DNA from: an uncultured Methanobrevibacter sp.
GTDB taxonomy: Archaea > Methanobacteriota > Methanobacteria > Methanobacteriales > Methanobacteriaceae
Assembly (NCBI RefSeq): GCF_902770715.1
Contig: NZ_CACXTS010000009.1
Location: forward strand, 41,423 to 105,422
DNA: 64,000 bases
Reading direction: 5' to 3'
Part shown: positions 28,327 through 37,708 of the stretch, piece after piece
Position numbering within the stretch: position 1 is the first letter of the stretch
Layout: every line of letters begins with the position of its first letter
Position numbers and translations under genes: made by a program
The notes under the pieces: model-generated
Database searches by the model: none
Told to the model about the DNA's origin: nothing
What the model saw: only the letters and a program-made list of their open reading frames with translations

Positions 28327-28809
28327 TTAATCAGAATTTTCAAGAGATTTTGCATGTAAAACTTTTACAGCAGCTCTTAAATCATTATTGCATTCTGTTA
28401 AAACATTCATTGCTTCAAGCTTTGTTACATTGAATGTTTCAGCTAATGCTTCGGCTCTTTCATCAGGATTTGGTTTGTTTACACCAACTAACCTTTCGGA
28501 TAATTCTTTTTTCAAATCCAAATATTCCTCATGGCTCATTCCCATATTTCTTAAAGTCATATCTCTTAATGGACAAGGTTTAGATGGTTTACAACACCAT
28601 ACCAGTGATCCGAAACAAGTTCCTGCTCCTTCACCTAATCTAGTTTCTTTTCCAAATTGAAGCTTGATGTTAATGAACTCCTGAGGAGTTAAATTAACTT
28701 CCTGTAATGCATTTAAAACTGGACATGGTTTTACTGGAGGACAACAAAAAGCAAGCCCCCTTACATCTCCTCCTCTGCAAATATGAGATGGTGCATCTTC
28801 CCAAGTCAT
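28327..28809 (-). CDS. Methanogenesis marker protein 9 (metal-binding, UBA-like tail)
   Basis: Contains two copies of the diagnostic [WFY]CCxxKPC motif, FCCPPVKPC (residues 21-29) and WCCKPSKPC, plus further cysteines, giving the eight-cysteine core of methanogenesis marker domain 9. The last 45 residues ([22 protein letters not shown]) resemble a UBA/NAC-type helical domain. The function is unknown; it has been suggested to bind metal and nucleic acid. It is upstream of the siroheme-type dehydrogenase and hemA, hinting at a link with tetrapyrrole cofactors such as F430 (inference only). Confidence 0.85.
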   Translation of the reverse strand: MTWEDAPSHICRGGDVRGLAFCCPPVKPCPVLNALQEVNLTPQEFINIKLQFGKETRLGEGAGTCFGSLVWCCKPSKPCPLRDMTLRNMGMSHEEYLDLKKELSERLVGVNKPNPDERAEALAETFNVTKLEAMNVLTECNNDLRAAVKVLHAKSLENSD

Positions 28810-28966
28810 GATAAACCTCCAAAAATAATTTCATTTCTAATATGATTAAATAATTATAAAATATTAATATAATTTATTTGAACATTGAATATATAATCTT
28901 TTTTATAAAAAAGTTTATTAACTTCAAATTCATTAAGATTAAAAAGATAAAAAAAGGAGGGTGAAA

Positions 28967-29425
28967 ATGAAATTATGGAACCCCGCAGCATTTTTCATAA
29001 GCTTAATGATGAGTATGATTATGGCAATTATATTCGGCATGATTGTTCCTCATTTTATGGGTTTGTCCGGTCTTGAACCGGATTTATGCTTATATATGTG
29101 GCCTTTAAGGTGGGTGACAGCATATCTATTGATTAATATAATAATCTACCCCATTGGATTTGGACTTGCAGAAAAAGTATTCCACTTCAATCCCGACAGG
29201 GATGGAATGGGTTTGTGGAATCCGGCAGCATTCTTCATAAGTTTGATGATGAGTTTAATCATGGCTGCAATATTCGGTTTGCCTATGGGGCTGCCTGTAG
29301 ATTTGTTATTCTATCTATGGCCGTTAAGATGGGTTACTGCATATTTATTGATTAATATTGCAATATATCCAATAGGATTCAGACTTGCAAAAAAAGTCTT
29401 TGGTTTCGACCCAATGGCACAATAA
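28967..29425 (+). CDS. Tandemly duplicated DUF2798-like membrane protein
   Basis: A 153-residue protein made of two near-identical halves. Each half starts LWNPAAFFISLMMS and ends WPLRWVTAYLLIN followed by IYPIGF and a short charged tail, giving four membrane helices in total. Start ATG 28967, 6 bases after AGGAGG. The unit resembles the small DUF2798 membrane family; function unknown. The close similarity of the halves indicates an internal duplication. It stands alone on the plus strand and ends in a perfect hairpin. Confidence 0.65.
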   Translation: MKLWNPAAFFISLMMSMIMAIIFGMIVPHFMGLSGLEPDLCLYMWPLRWVTAYLLINIIIYPIGFGLAEKVFHFNPDRDGMGLWNPAAFFISLMMSLIMAAIFGLPMGLPVDLLFYLWPLRWVTAYLLINIAIYPIGFRLAKKVFGFDPMAQ

Positions 29426-29456
29426 GGTTTTTAAACCTTATTCACTTATTTTTATA
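29421..29456 (+). terminator. Hairpin terminator overlapping DUF2798 stop
   Basis: Perfect 10-bp arms AATAAGGTTT / AAACCTTATT with a two-base centre at 29421-29442 include the stop TAA; a T5 run follows at 29449. Confidence 0.65.
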
Positions 29457-29464
29457 TAGATTAT

Positions 29465-30154
29465 ATGATTAGAGAAAAAATAATTATTGAAGATATAGCA
29501 ATCACCTTAGAACGAAAAAATATCAAAAATATGTATCTTCGAGTTCTGCCCCCAAATGGGGAAGTGAAAGTATCCGCACCACTTTTCTTATCTGATGAAG
29601 ACATATCCAACTTCATTAAATCGCGTAAGGAATGGATATTGAAAAAGCAGGAACTTATTTTAAAAAATGGAATTAGTGCTCCATTAAAGTACAAGAATGG
29701 AGAAAAACATGAAATATGGGGCAAAACCTACGCTCTGCAACTAATTAAAAACACCACTACAAAAAGAGTTTTGGTTGATGAAGAAAGAAATGTAATCTAT
29801 TTACCAGTTCCGCCAAGAAGCACAATAGAAAAAAGAAAGAACATATTGGATGAACATTATAGGGCAGAACTTAAACATGCTTTGCCTGAAGCATTGGATA
29901 AATGCTGCAAAATAGTTGGAAAAACACCGACAGACATTAAAGTCAGGAAAATGAAAAATTGGGGAAACTGCAACCAGAATGGAGTGATAACACTTAATTT
30001 GAATTTGGCAAAAAAGAGGCCAATATGCTTGGAATATGTTCTAATCCATGAATTATGTCATCTAATAGAATTTAATCATGGAAAAAAATTCAAAAAATTA
30101 ATGGACAAATTCTGTCCAAATTGGAAAGAAATAAAAAAAGAATTAAATGAATAA
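29465..30154 (+). CDS. YgjP-like metallopeptidase (DUF45)
   Basis: A 229-residue M48-like zinc peptidase of the DUF45/YgjP family. The zinc site is VLIHELCHLIEFNHGKKF (HExxH with a downstream His), preceded by the family motif KMKNWGNCN. The N-terminal half is a beta-rich domain (VRVxAP-like KVSAPLFLS). No signal or membrane segment, so it is cytosolic. Physiological substrate unknown. It converges on atwA with 6 bases between stop codons. Confidence 0.85.
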   Translation: MIREKIIIEDIAITLERKNIKNMYLRVLPPNGEVKVSAPLFLSDEDISNFIKSRKEWILKKQELILKNGISAPLKYKNGEKHEIWGKTYALQLIKNTTTKRVLVDEERNVIYLPVPPRSTIEKRKNILDEHYRAELKHALPEALDKCCKIVGKTPTDIKVRKMKNWGNCNQNGVITLNLNLAKKRPICLEYVLIHELCHLIEFNHGKKFKKLMDKFCPNWKEIKKELNE

Positions 30155-30160
30155 GAAGAA

Positions 30161-31657
30161 TTATCTGTCTTTAAGCATGTCTTCTTTTTCATCTACAGTT
30201 AATTTTTCAACAATCTCTTCAGGAGTACCTATGTCTAGGAGTTTACCTCCTCTCATTAAAGCAGCCCTATCACAAACATCTAAAACAAAGTCCATATCGT
30301 GAGAAACGATGATGAATGTTTGTTCCAATTCAGTACGGGCTTTTAATATAGAGTCAGTTACGATAACACGAGTAACCGGATCCATAGTACCAGTTGGTTC
30401 ATCTAAAAGAATTATATTAGGTTCTTTAATTAAAACTTGTGCTAAAGCAACCCTATGCTTTTCCCCTACACTTAATTGATCAGGATATTTGTCAAGAATT
30501 GTTGTTGCAACATCATCACTGAATCCTACAGTTGTTAATGCATGAATAGCTTTGATTTTACCAAATTCTGCAGGCAAGTTTAAACTAATAGCATCGGTCA
30601 AATTACCTAAAATTGTTCTGTGAGGATATAATGAATATTCTTGATGTAATAAACCTATATAAGGCATGATACGTCCACGGTTGAGAGGACCTACTTTGGT
30701 CATGTCAATCCATTCATCACCAAGTTTGATTTGGATATTACCGCTACTTGGTTCAGTCAATCCAATTAACATTCTGGTAGTGGTTGTCTTACCGGAACCA
30801 CTTAAACCAACAATACCGAAAATTTCTTCTTTATTGATAGTTAAATCAACACCGTCAACCGCTTTAACTACTCCACGCTCAATGGAATAATAATGTTTTT
30901 TAACATCTTCAAGAACTATTTCAGGTTCACCAAATTCTGGAATTTCCGGTTTTTTAGGAACCGGTACGGTAGCCATAAATTCATCAACTACTTTTTGTGG
31001 CTCTCCTTCTTCTTTGATTTGGCCATCCTCTAACCAGATTACATTGTCAGCAAGTTCAATCATTACTTCAGGCCAGTGAGAAGTAATTAACATGGTGATT
31101 CCTTCATCTTTAACACCTTCTTTCAAGGTATTGTGAAGTTTTACTGCTGTTTGTGGATCCAAAGTACCTGTTGGTTCATCAGCTAAAAACATCATTGGGC
31201 TTTTTGCCAATTGTCTTGCAAGCACAACTCTCTGTTTTTCACCACCACTTAAATCACGAGCAATGTGGGTAACCCTATGGTTCATTTGAACCATTTCCAA
31301 TAATTCTAAAGCAGTGTATATGCTTTCCTCGTAATCTTTACCTTCAGGCATTGCCCTCATTACATTTTCAATTACGGTTTCTTCATCGTATAATGCGAAG
31401 TTACGTTGTAACATGATGGAAATTCTTCTTTTAATACTTGCAAATAATTTCCTTTCAGCATTAAAGAAATCAACTTCCTTAGCTTCAAAAGTTGCTCCAC
31501 AACTACATTTTTCACCAGCATGAGATGGAGAATCAACTGCCAAACATTCCGGACAAACAGCTACATTCATAATGATTTGACCAGCATCCGGTTTATAATC
31601 TAAAGTTCCTCTTAGCATGTTGATTAAAACAGATTTTCCACTTCCACTACGTCCCAA
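30161..31657 (-). CDS. atwA: Methyl-coenzyme M reductase system component A2 (AtwA), 5' end frameshifted
   Basis: Twin-ABC ATPase that takes part in ATP-dependent activation of methyl-CoM reductase. Two nucleotide-binding domains are present: GRSGSGKS with LSGGEKQR, and GLSGSGKT with LSVGEKHR; between the Walker A and signature of the first is a CxxC...CSC zinc-like insert typical of AtwA. The called start (TTG 31657) falls inside the first Walker A. Conserved codons continue upstream to 31735 ([16 protein letters not shown]...) but end at an in-frame TGA (31736-31738) with no start. The ATG at 31731 with GGTGATTTC before it is in another frame. One missing T in the T-run at 31723-31726 would join them. 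Confidence 0.85.
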   Translation of the reverse strand: MGRSGSGKSVLINMLRGTLDYKPDAGQIIMNVAVCPECLAVDSPSHAGEKCSCGATFEAKEVDFFNAERKLFASIKRRISIMLQRNFALYDEETVIENVMRAMPEGKDYEESIYTALELLEMVQMNHRVTHIARDLSGGEKQRVVLARQLAKSPMMFLADEPTGTLDPQTAVKLHNTLKEGVKDEGITMLITSHWPEVMIELADNVIWLEDGQIKEEGEPQKVVDEFMATVPVPKKPEIPEFGEPEIVLEDVKKHYYSIERGVVKAVDGVDLTINKEEIFGIVGLSGSGKTTTTRMLIGLTEPSSGNIQIKLGDEWIDMTKVGPLNRGRIMPYIGLLHQEYSLYPHRTILGNLTDAISLNLPAEFGKIKAIHALTTVGFSDDVATTILDKYPDQLSVGEKHRVALAQVLIKEPNIILLDEPTGTMDPVTRVIVTDSILKARTELEQTFIIVSHDMDFVLDVCDRAALMRGGKLLDIGTPEEIVEKLTVDEKEDMLKDR

Positions 31658-31805
31658 AATACCTAAAGTCTCTCCTTCACTAATCTTTAAATTAATATCT
31701 TTAAGAACATCAACACCATTATAAAATCCATGAAATCACCTATTGAAATAATCTTTATTTTCAACTATTAATATAAGTTTCTAATAACAATTGTTTTAAA
31801 TAATA

Positions 31806-32537
31806 TTAAAAATTAGTAATGTTAAAATCCAAATTCCCAGAAATAACTGAACGAGCTATTGAAAATCCGTCAACGCCAGTAGAAATCATTTTTTTAAGAT
31901 TTTCCTGTGAGTTAACAGAGTTGTTCCCAATAACCTTAATATCAACATTATTGCAAATTTTCTCCAAAAGTTCCCAATCAGCTTCAAAAACGCCTTTTTT
32001 CATTGCATCAACATGTAAATAATCAGCACCAGCATTCTCAATTAAATCGGCAATTTCAAAAGTATCAACACCCTCTACGTTTGCCCTTATTTTTACTGAC
32101 ACCTCACTTTTAACATTATCAACAACTTGGGATATAAAATCAGACAAATCTGGACGATTTAACATATTTTGTCCACAACCAATAGCTAAAATCTCATTTT
32201 GACGACAATGACAGTTAATCTCAATAATATCTAAATCTTTTATATTTCCCGCTTCAATAATCGGTTGTGGAGTTGTTGCGCGAACATTGGCAGAAACTTT
32301 TACATCGCTATGAACATTTTTAATAGAAGCAACTTCATTTTCAATATGGTTAAAAATCACGTCCAGAGGGAAATCAAATTCTTTTCTGCCCCTTTCAATA
32401 ATTCTTTTGCTTGCCTCTATTGTGGAGCCATCTAAACTGTATCCTCCTAAAGTAGCCACATTAAAACCATAAGGGATAACTTTATTTAGAAAATCAGCAT
32501 TTGTTATCCCAGCCATAGGCGCAACTACTTTAAGCAT
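31806..32537 (-). CDS. NifR3-related archaeal TIM-barrel protein (dihydrouridine-synthase-like)
   Basis: A 244-residue TIM barrel of the archaeal nifR3-related group. VVAPMAGITNADF matches the N-terminus of tRNA-dihydrouridine synthases, IEINCHCRQNE the active-site strand, and VKIRANVEG and VIGNNSVNS the flavin-phosphate strands. Some methanogens fuse this barrel to marker domain 9, which here is a separate gene 3 kb away. Start ATG 32537 behind GAGG. Substrate unproven. It is nine bases downstream of the GTP cyclohydrolase III gene. Confidence 0.75.
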   Translation of the reverse strand: MLKVVAPMAGITNADFLNKVIPYGFNVATLGGYSLDGSTIEASKRIIERGRKEFDFPLDVIFNHIENEVASIKNVHSDVKVSANVRATTPQPIIEAGNIKDLDIIEINCHCRQNEILAIGCGQNMLNRPDLSDFISQVVDNVKSEVSVKIRANVEGVDTFEIADLIENAGADYLHVDAMKKGVFEADWELLEKICNNVDIKVIGNNSVNSQENLKKMISTGVDGFSIARSVISGNLDFNITNF

Positions 32538-32546
32538 GAACAAGCC

Positions 32547-33308
32547 TCAGTATTCTTTCTCAATAACCCATGTCCACATTTCATTATTATTAGCACGAAT
32601 CTCTTCGAGACCAATATCAGCCATGTAAGCTGCATCTTCAGCATTTTTACCTCTACCGATACCGGCCTTGAGTTTAATGCCTATTTCTTCATCAATTTCA
32701 ACCATTATGTCTTCAATTTCTTGTTCAGACAAACCGTTACACGGAGACATGAAGTTATCTCCTCCAATGAAGAACAATAATGCTCCTTTCTTGATTAATT
32801 TGGTCATTAAATAATGTTGAGCTTTGTTTACCATAAAACTGGTATCAAAAGCTGATTCTATGTCTGTTAAAGTTTCAGTAACACTATTAATATCAATGTG
32901 AGCTGCTTGAACAAAGCTATCTTCTTCACTAACTAAACTGTCGATAGCTAAAATTTCTTTTCTTTCACCAGACTGTGCACTGCCTGCTTTTTGGAGTGCA
33001 ATAGTGGCCAATTTTTGAGCTTCATGTGGAGTTTCAGCAGCGCCGACACCCATACTTATTGTAATTGGATATCTGTTTCTAATTGATCTTTGAATTCGTA
33101 AATGATCTTCTTCATCAAGACCATTTGAAATTGCGAGTAAATTGTCAAATCTAGTAAAGAAAACTAAACCTTTTTTATTACCAAAATGATTATTTAAATC
33201 AGCAAATAAATTTGCTTGAAGCATTTGTAAATCAGATTCAGTTCTTGGCCTCGGAGTAACAGTCCAAGGACCATAATTGTCAATTTGTATTAAAGTCATT
33301 TGTATCAT
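32547..33308 (-). CDS. gch3: GTP cyclohydrolase III
   Basis: Archaeal enzyme that hydrolyses GTP to a formylamidopyrimidine nucleotide, an early step toward F420 (Fo) and riboflavin. The beginning [20 protein letters not shown] is diagnostic, and the two GGDEF-like halves are visible in [12 protein letters not shown] / [10 protein letters not shown] and [13 protein letters not shown] / [13 protein letters not shown]. Start ATG 33308, with GGCGG 7 bases upstream. Grouped with cofD and cofE, consistent with F420 biosynthesis. Confidence 0.93.
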   Translation of the reverse strand: MIQMTLIQIDNYGPWTVTPRPRTESDLQMLQANLFADLNNHFGNKKGLVFFTRFDNLLAISNGLDEEDHLRIQRSIRNRYPITISMGVGAAETPHEAQKLATIALQKAGSAQSGERKEILAIDSLVSEEDSFVQAAHIDINSVTETLTDIESAFDTSFMVNKAQHYLMTKLIKKGALLFFIGGDNFMSPCNGLSEQEIEDIMVEIDEEIGIKLKAGIGRGKNAEDAAYMADIGLEEIRANNNEMWTWVIEKEY

Positions 33309-33322
33309 TGAATAACCGCCTT

Positions 33323-33337
33323 TTCCTTATTAAGGAA
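33323..33337 (-). terminator. Short hairpin centred on the cofD stop
   Basis: TTCCTTA-T-TAAGGAA, 7-bp arms, centred on the cofD stop codon (33330-33332) and 15 bases ahead of the next start. There is no T-tract, so it is more likely a processing or attenuation element than a full terminator. Confidence 0.4.
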
Positions 33338-34235
33338 TACTATCAATAATAATTTCAGCCAAATTTATTTTAGCATCTAAATTATTCATTATTGTATTTG
33401 TAACTATTACCTTATTAATTATTTGGTTTACCTTAATTTTTTTGTCTTCATCTTTATTGTCGATTACCATCACATCTAAAAAGTCATCATATAATGATGC
33501 AACTCCAACAGATGAAACTTCAATATCTAATGCTTTCATGAATTTACTGGCCGGACCTGAAACAGAGTCAGAACCAATAATAGGAGATACTGCAATCACA
33601 TAAGCATCTTTTAAAGCATCACGAACACCATCTAATGATAATATTGGTGAAATTGAAGTTATTGGATTTGATGGGCCGATAATTACTGCCTGAGAATTTT
33701 TAATGGAATCAATAATGCCTTCCGCAGGATTCACTTTGGAAAACTTTAAATCCAAAACTTCAGGAGCGGATTGATGTTTGATTAAGAAATCATGGAATTC
33801 CAACTCGCCAATGTCAGTGATTATTTTTATTTCAGAATCCTCCTCACTCATCGGAATAATGCGAGAGGAAATGCCCATATTCTTCGCTTGAATTTCGCAA
33901 GCCTTACACAGACCGTATTTTTCCATCAATTGAGTTTTTTGTATTTTAGTAGCACGGTCAATGTCGCCTATTCTAAGTAATTCGCCACATCCTATTTCTT
34001 CAAGCCTCTCATGAGTAATGAAAGTATCATTCTTAACTCCATACCACAATTCATCATTAATCATGTCTGACATTGTATACAGTACAGTATCAATATCCGC
34101 TGAAACATAGACACCTGAAAAATAGTCATTTTCCAAAGTGTTGACTATAATTGTCAAATCACTTGGATCTACAACTTCCTTCAATCCCTGCAGTAATTTT
34201 GGAGTGCCAGTACCACCAGATAAAACGGTAATCAT
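33330..34235 (-). CDS. cofD: 2-phospho-L-lactate transferase CofD
   Basis: Transfers the phospholactyl group to Fo, giving F420-0. The N-terminus [15 protein letters not shown] is the family nucleotide-phosphate loop; [20 protein letters not shown] and [15 protein letters not shown] are also conserved. Start ATG 34235 follows AGTGATTTTT; a GTG at 34244 is unlikely. It is directly downstream of cofE in the same operon. Confidence 0.95.
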   Translation of the reverse strand: MITVLSGGTGTPKLLQGLKEVVDPSDLTIIVNTLENDYFSGVYVSADIDTVLYTMSDMINDELWYGVKNDTFITHERLEEIGCGELLRIGDIDRATKIQKTQLMEKYGLCKACEIQAKNMGISSRIIPMSEEDSEIKIITDIGELEFHDFLIKHQSAPEVLDLKFSKVNPAEGIIDSIKNSQAVIIGPSNPITSISPILSLDGVRDALKDAYVIAVSPIIGSDSVSGPASKFMKALDIEVSSVGVASLYDDFLDVMVIDNKDEDKKIKVNQIINKVIVTNTIMNNLDAKINLAEIIIDSIP

Positions 34236-34244
34236 AAAAATCAC

Positions 34245-35009
34245 TTATTTTCTAAATACATCAAATTCCCTTGGCATGAGAACAGGTTTAATATTTGAAT
34301 CTTCATTCCTTAACTTGTCAAAACTGTCAAAACCGCGTATGATGACAACAGGAAGTCCTTCATCAGCCTGACCCATTATAAGAGATGCTGCTGAAGCCAA
34401 TTCATCACAAGTAGCAATTTCAGTAGTTTCAAGTTCTCTGCCATATAAATCCTTTTCACCAACTCTTCTCCAGATTGGTGAAATTCCAGAGCATCCAATT
34501 GCAGTGCCTATAGCACCAAATCTAAAAGCCCTGCCCTGAGTATCTGTTATAATTACTGCAATTTCTTGGTCAAATTCATTTTCTAAGAACTTGCGAACCT
34601 CAAAAGCAGACTTATCAGCATTTTCCGGCATTGGAGTGGCCAAACCTTCACCAACATTTGATTCATCAATACCTGCATTAGCACAAACAAAGCCGTGAAT
34701 TGTTTCAGTTATTATGAAATTCGGACCAACCTCAACAATTTCATTGGATTGCTGGATGATTGCTTCAACCAATTTAGGATCCTTTTTTGATTGCTTTGCT
34801 AATTCAATAGCCTGTTCGGATGGTGTCAACTCATCCAACCTTATGAAATTTTCTTCAGCTTTTGAAATTAAAGTCTCTGCAATTAATATTATATCTCCGT
34901 GATTGAGTCCGCAGCCTTGTTTTACAATTGCATCTTTAATAATTTTTGAAATGTCACTATTGCCATCAACAATAGGAATATCCTCTAAACCAAATAATTC
35001 AATACTCAT
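34245..35009 (-). CDS. cofE: Coenzyme F420-0:L-glutamate ligase CofE
   Basis: GTP-dependent enzyme that adds glutamate residues to F420-0. Motifs seen: GDIILIAETLISKAEE, TETIHGFVCANAGID, IITDTQGRAFRFGAIGTAIGC and DELASAASLIMGQADEG. Length 254 is typical. Start ATG 35009 behind GATGATT. The next gene downstream, cofD, starts 10 bases after the stop. Confidence 0.96.
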   Translation of the reverse strand: MSIELFGLEDIPIVDGNSDISKIIKDAIVKQGCGLNHGDIILIAETLISKAEENFIRLDELTPSEQAIELAKQSKKDPKLVEAIIQQSNEIVEVGPNFIITETIHGFVCANAGIDESNVGEGLATPMPENADKSAFEVRKFLENEFDQEIAVIITDTQGRAFRFGAIGTAIGCSGISPIWRRVGEKDLYGRELETTEIATCDELASAASLIMGQADEGLPVVIIRGFDSFDKLRNEDSNIKPVLMPREFDVFRK

Positions 35010-35044
35010 AATAATCATCTAAAAAAATTAAAAAAAAAGAAAAG

Positions 35045-35671
35045 TTATGGATTATAGACATCAATAGTCCATTCTCCATCAAAAATCGCAGCACATGATG
35101 TGACCGGTTTTTCATAATTTGCAAAAGTACCTTCATCAAAAATATATTTTGCAGCACCTTCAGAAGTTTTAGCTTCAAAATCAACTTTGTCAGGTACTTG
35201 ACTGCCATATGTTGAAATGAATGCTGCTTCACCATATGGAACTTTCTCGACCAATATCTTGTTATCATTAACAATGCCTATATAACACTCATATTCATCC
35301 TCTTTGTCTGTTGATGTAACAGCAGCGGCAATTCTTGGAGTATTATAATCATCCTTTTCGTAATCCATAGTAAGCAATGAATATGCAAGTGCATCCCTCA
35401 TATTCATCCCAACACCGATTTTATCTGCTATAACATCTGTTTGAGAACCATTGGAAACAACGATTTTATCATCTACAATTTTAATGGAATTGTAGGAAAT
35501 ATAAGCGTTCTTATAGATATCTTTTTCAAAACCTTCGATTGGAACAACAGCTGCACGGTCATCATATTTCAAACATTTCCTATTTGGAAATGACCTGCTT
35601 GATACTCTGTATGCCACAAAAGGTTTGCCGTCATCATTCATACCTGCTGATAAAATTCTCCCAGTATACAT
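35045..35671 (-). CDS. purO: IMP cyclohydrolase PurO
   Basis: Archaeal-type IMP cyclohydrolase, the last step of purine ring closure. [31 protein letters not shown] is the typical beginning, and [23 protein letters not shown] is conserved. Start ATG 35671, 7 bases after GGGGA; this gives 208 residues, the family size, and removes an overlap with exbD that the longer frame (to 35785) would produce. Same strand as exbD/exbB upstream and cofE downstream. Confidence 0.93.
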   Translation of the reverse strand: MYTGRILSAGMNDDGKPFVAYRVSSRSFPNRKCLKYDDRAAVVPIEGFEKDIYKNAYISYNSIKIVDDKIVVSNGSQTDVIADKIGVGMNMRDALAYSLLTMDYEKDDYNTPRIAAAVTSTDKEDEYECYIGIVNDNKILVEKVPYGEAAFISTYGSQVPDKVDFEAKTSEGAAKYIFDEGTFANYEKPVTSCAAIFDGEWTIDVYNP

Positions 35672-35687
35672 TTTCATTCCCCAAATT

Positions 35688-36101
35688 TTAAAGTTCCGGA
35701 CGTTGAACAGCCATATCAACAGAAATTCCAGGAGGAGTTGTAATAACGATTTCACCAGGCTTGATTGTAACTTGACCTTCATCAATTACTCTTGCCTGAA
35801 CTCCAACTGCGCTTCCCGCTATTGCATCCGAGCGGTCCTGACCATTAACTGTAACTTTATGCAAATTAGCTACAGGCATAACATAATATTCGGCATCACC
35901 AGAAACATCAGTGACATTAGGTTTTCCACTCGCATCTTCTACAACATCAGCATCATCCGTTTGAACATCAGTAGCTGAAAAATTACTAGTTACAACCAAA
36001 AATATCATAATAGTGAAAAGAATATCAATGAACGGGACTAAATTAATACTCGGTTTACTGTCCGAAATCCTCTTTTTATGTCGTCCAACATCAATAGCCA
36101 T
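35688..36101 (-). CDS. exbD: ExbD/TolR-type proton-channel subunit
   Basis: A 137-residue protein with a short basic cytosolic tail, one membrane helix and an extracellular domain. The helix has the channel aspartate: [16 protein letters not shown] (Asp26), equivalent to the proton-carrying Asp of ExbD/TolR. The outer part ends [14 protein letters not shown]. With the exbB gene 8 bases upstream it should form a proton-driven motor complex. No TonB partner or outer membrane is expected in this archaeon, so the driven partner is unknown. Confidence 0.88.
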   Translation of the reverse strand: MAIDVGRHKKRISDSKPSINLVPFIDILFTIMIFLVVTSNFSATDVQTDDADVVEDASGKPNVTDVSGDAEYYVMPVANLHKVTVNGQDRSDAIAGSAVGVQARVIDEGQVTIKPGEIVITTPPGISVDMAVQRPEL

Positions 36102-36109
36102 AATTTCAC

Positions 36110-36949
36110 CTATTGTTTTAGCTTACTTTCAGTAATTTCAGCATTAACATTACATTTTTCCAATATGATATTGGAAATACTCTTATCCAACATACTAGGT
36201 TTAAAGGAAACCTTGATATTAGCATATGGATCAGAAATCAATCTTGTATTAACAACACCTTCCGCTTCTTGTAAAGCTTCAAGTGCACATTCAACATTAG
36301 AATCGACTCTGACTTTAACAACGGCGTATCCCCAGTTTGTCATTTTTGTAGCTAATTCAATTTTATCCATTTCTGCTTCAATTAACCCCTGAATATAAGT
36401 ATGAAGAGGCAATAGCACAATAGCTACCAAAAGACCCATAATTGTAGTGGTTAAAGCTACATAAATACCTTCTGCCATTGCAGCAGAATCAGGATGAACG
36501 CCTAATGATTTGAATGTCATCCAAATACCAATAACTGTACCTATCAAACCCAAAAATGGAGCCAATTCTGTAAGTGTTTTGATTGTACTTAACCCTTTGG
36601 TCATTTTTCCAACTTCAACAATGAAAATTTGCTCCATACTTTCTTCAACTTCAGTTTTGTTTTTATAACCAATTTTTAAAGTTTCAGAAATAATTCTGGA
36701 AATAGGATTTTTAAAACCATTAATTTGTTTTAAAGCTTCTACAGCTCCACCTCTTTCCATAGAGGCAGTTACAACTCCAAAAATTTCAGTTGTATCTACT
36801 TTACTAATTTTTTTAAGATATGCAATCTTTCTCAATGCAATAATGAGACCATAAATTCCAACAAAAAGAATTATGTAGGTAATAATTCCACCTTGTGTGA
36901 AAATATCCATCATCCCATCAATAAAAGGCATAATATACTCAATAATCAT
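36110..36949 (-). CDS. exbB: MotA/TolQ/ExbB-type proton-channel subunit
   Basis: A polytopic channel subunit: a first membrane helix (IITYIILFVGIYGLIIA), a cytosolic loop with GAVEAL, then TLTELAPFLGLIGTVIGIWMTF and ALTTTIMGLLVAIVLLPLH, the TolQ/ExbB signature helices. A C-terminal cytosolic domain of about 70 residues (KVRVDSNVECALEAL) is longer than in bacterial ExbB. Start ATG 36949, 6 bases after AGAGG. Operon with exbD. Confidence 0.88.
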   Translation of the reverse strand: MIIEYIMPFIDGMMDIFTQGGIITYIILFVGIYGLIIALRKIAYLKKISKVDTTEIFGVVTASMERGGAVEALKQINGFKNPISRIISETLKIGYKNKTEVEESMEQIFIVEVGKMTKGLSTIKTLTELAPFLGLIGTVIGIWMTFKSLGVHPDSAAMAEGIYVALTTTIMGLLVAIVLLPLHTYIQGLIEAEMDKIELATKMTNWGYAVVKVRVDSNVECALEALQEAEGVVNTRLISDPYANIKVSFKPSMLDKSISNIILEKCNVNAEITESKLKQ

Positions 36950-37025
36950 TTTCATCCTCTATAAAAAATTAAATTGAAAATTATTTATAAAAATACTTTA
37001 TTAATTCCTATACTTAAATATTATT

Positions 37026-37054
37026 TAAAATAAAAGAGGCATTATTTCATTTTA
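37026..37054 (-). terminator. Stop-in-loop hairpin at rnhB end
   Basis: Ten-pair stem (one G-T pair) TAAAATGAAA / TTTTATTTTA on the minus strand with the loop TAATGCCTC, which begins with the rnhB stop TAA. The following sequence is A/T rich without a clean T-run. Confidence 0.5.
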
Positions 37055-37656
37055 GCAACTGTAGCCCAAGATTTTCTAACAAACTCCGGCATCTCATCAT
37101 AAGTATACTTTGATAAAAAATCTTTAGTTTTTGGATCTGAAGGATAACCTGAACCAATACCCCCAGATTTTATGTAATCTTTATTAATATCCTTAATGTA
37201 TTCATCCCTAGCTGCTTTAGCAATTATAGAAGCTGCACTGACTTCAATATACTTATCATCAGCCTTATGTTCGGCAAATACATTAAGACCAGTATCAATA
37301 CGCAAATTCTCTTGAAAACGTTCAGCTTTAACATCCACTGCGTCAACAATCGCTTTATCGAATTCCAATTTTAAAAGAATGCTTTCCATAGCATTTTTTT
37401 CTATTTCATTAAGATTTACGCCACTGGCTCTTAAATCGTCAATTTCACGAGCTGATATCACAACCATTTCATGTGGAAACATCTTTTTCAATTTTCTAGA
37501 TAAAATAGTACGTCTATTCGGAACAAGTCTTTTAGAATCCTTAACACCCATTCTTTCGAGAACTTTTTCCATCTTTTCAGGAACAACAACACCTGCAATA
37601 ACCATAGGTCCTAAAACAGACCCTCTACCCGCTTCATCAATACCTAATATATCCAT
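37042..37656 (-). CDS. rnhB: Ribonuclease HII
   Basis: Removes RNA from RNA/DNA hybrids and misincorporated ribonucleotides. The catalytic residues are in LGIDEAGRGSVLGPM (Asp, Glu), VDAVDVKAER and SAASIIAKAARDEYI; GSGYPSDPKTKDFL near the end is conserved. Length 204 is typical. It lies between exbB and mreB on the same strand, with hairpins at its own end and at the mreB end, so it may be a separate transcript. Confidence 0.95.
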   Translation of the reverse strand: MDILGIDEAGRGSVLGPMVIAGVVVPEKMEKVLERMGVKDSKRLVPNRRTILSRKLKKMFPHEMVVISAREIDDLRASGVNLNEIEKNAMESILLKLEFDKAIVDAVDVKAERFQENLRIDTGLNVFAEHKADDKYIEVSAASIIAKAARDEYIKDINKDYIKSGGIGSGYPSDPKTKDFLSKYTYDEMPEFVRKSWATVAKMK

Positions 37657-37684
37657 AAAAATCAGTTAAAAAAAAGTAAAAAAA

Positions 37685-37708
37685 GAAATAAATAAAAATA
37701 TTTATTTC
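37685..37708 (-). terminator. Hairpin terminator overlapping mreB stop
   Basis: Perfect 10-bp arms GAAATAAATA / TATTTATTTC with loop TTTT on the minus strand; the mreB stop is in the stem and a tract TTTTTTTACTTTTTTTT follows. Confidence 0.65.

Noticed and set aside
35672..35785. Longer purO start giving a hydrophobic N-terminal extension
   Set aside because: The extension is out-of-frame exbD sequence; the ATG at 35671 has a proper ribosome site and gives the family length.
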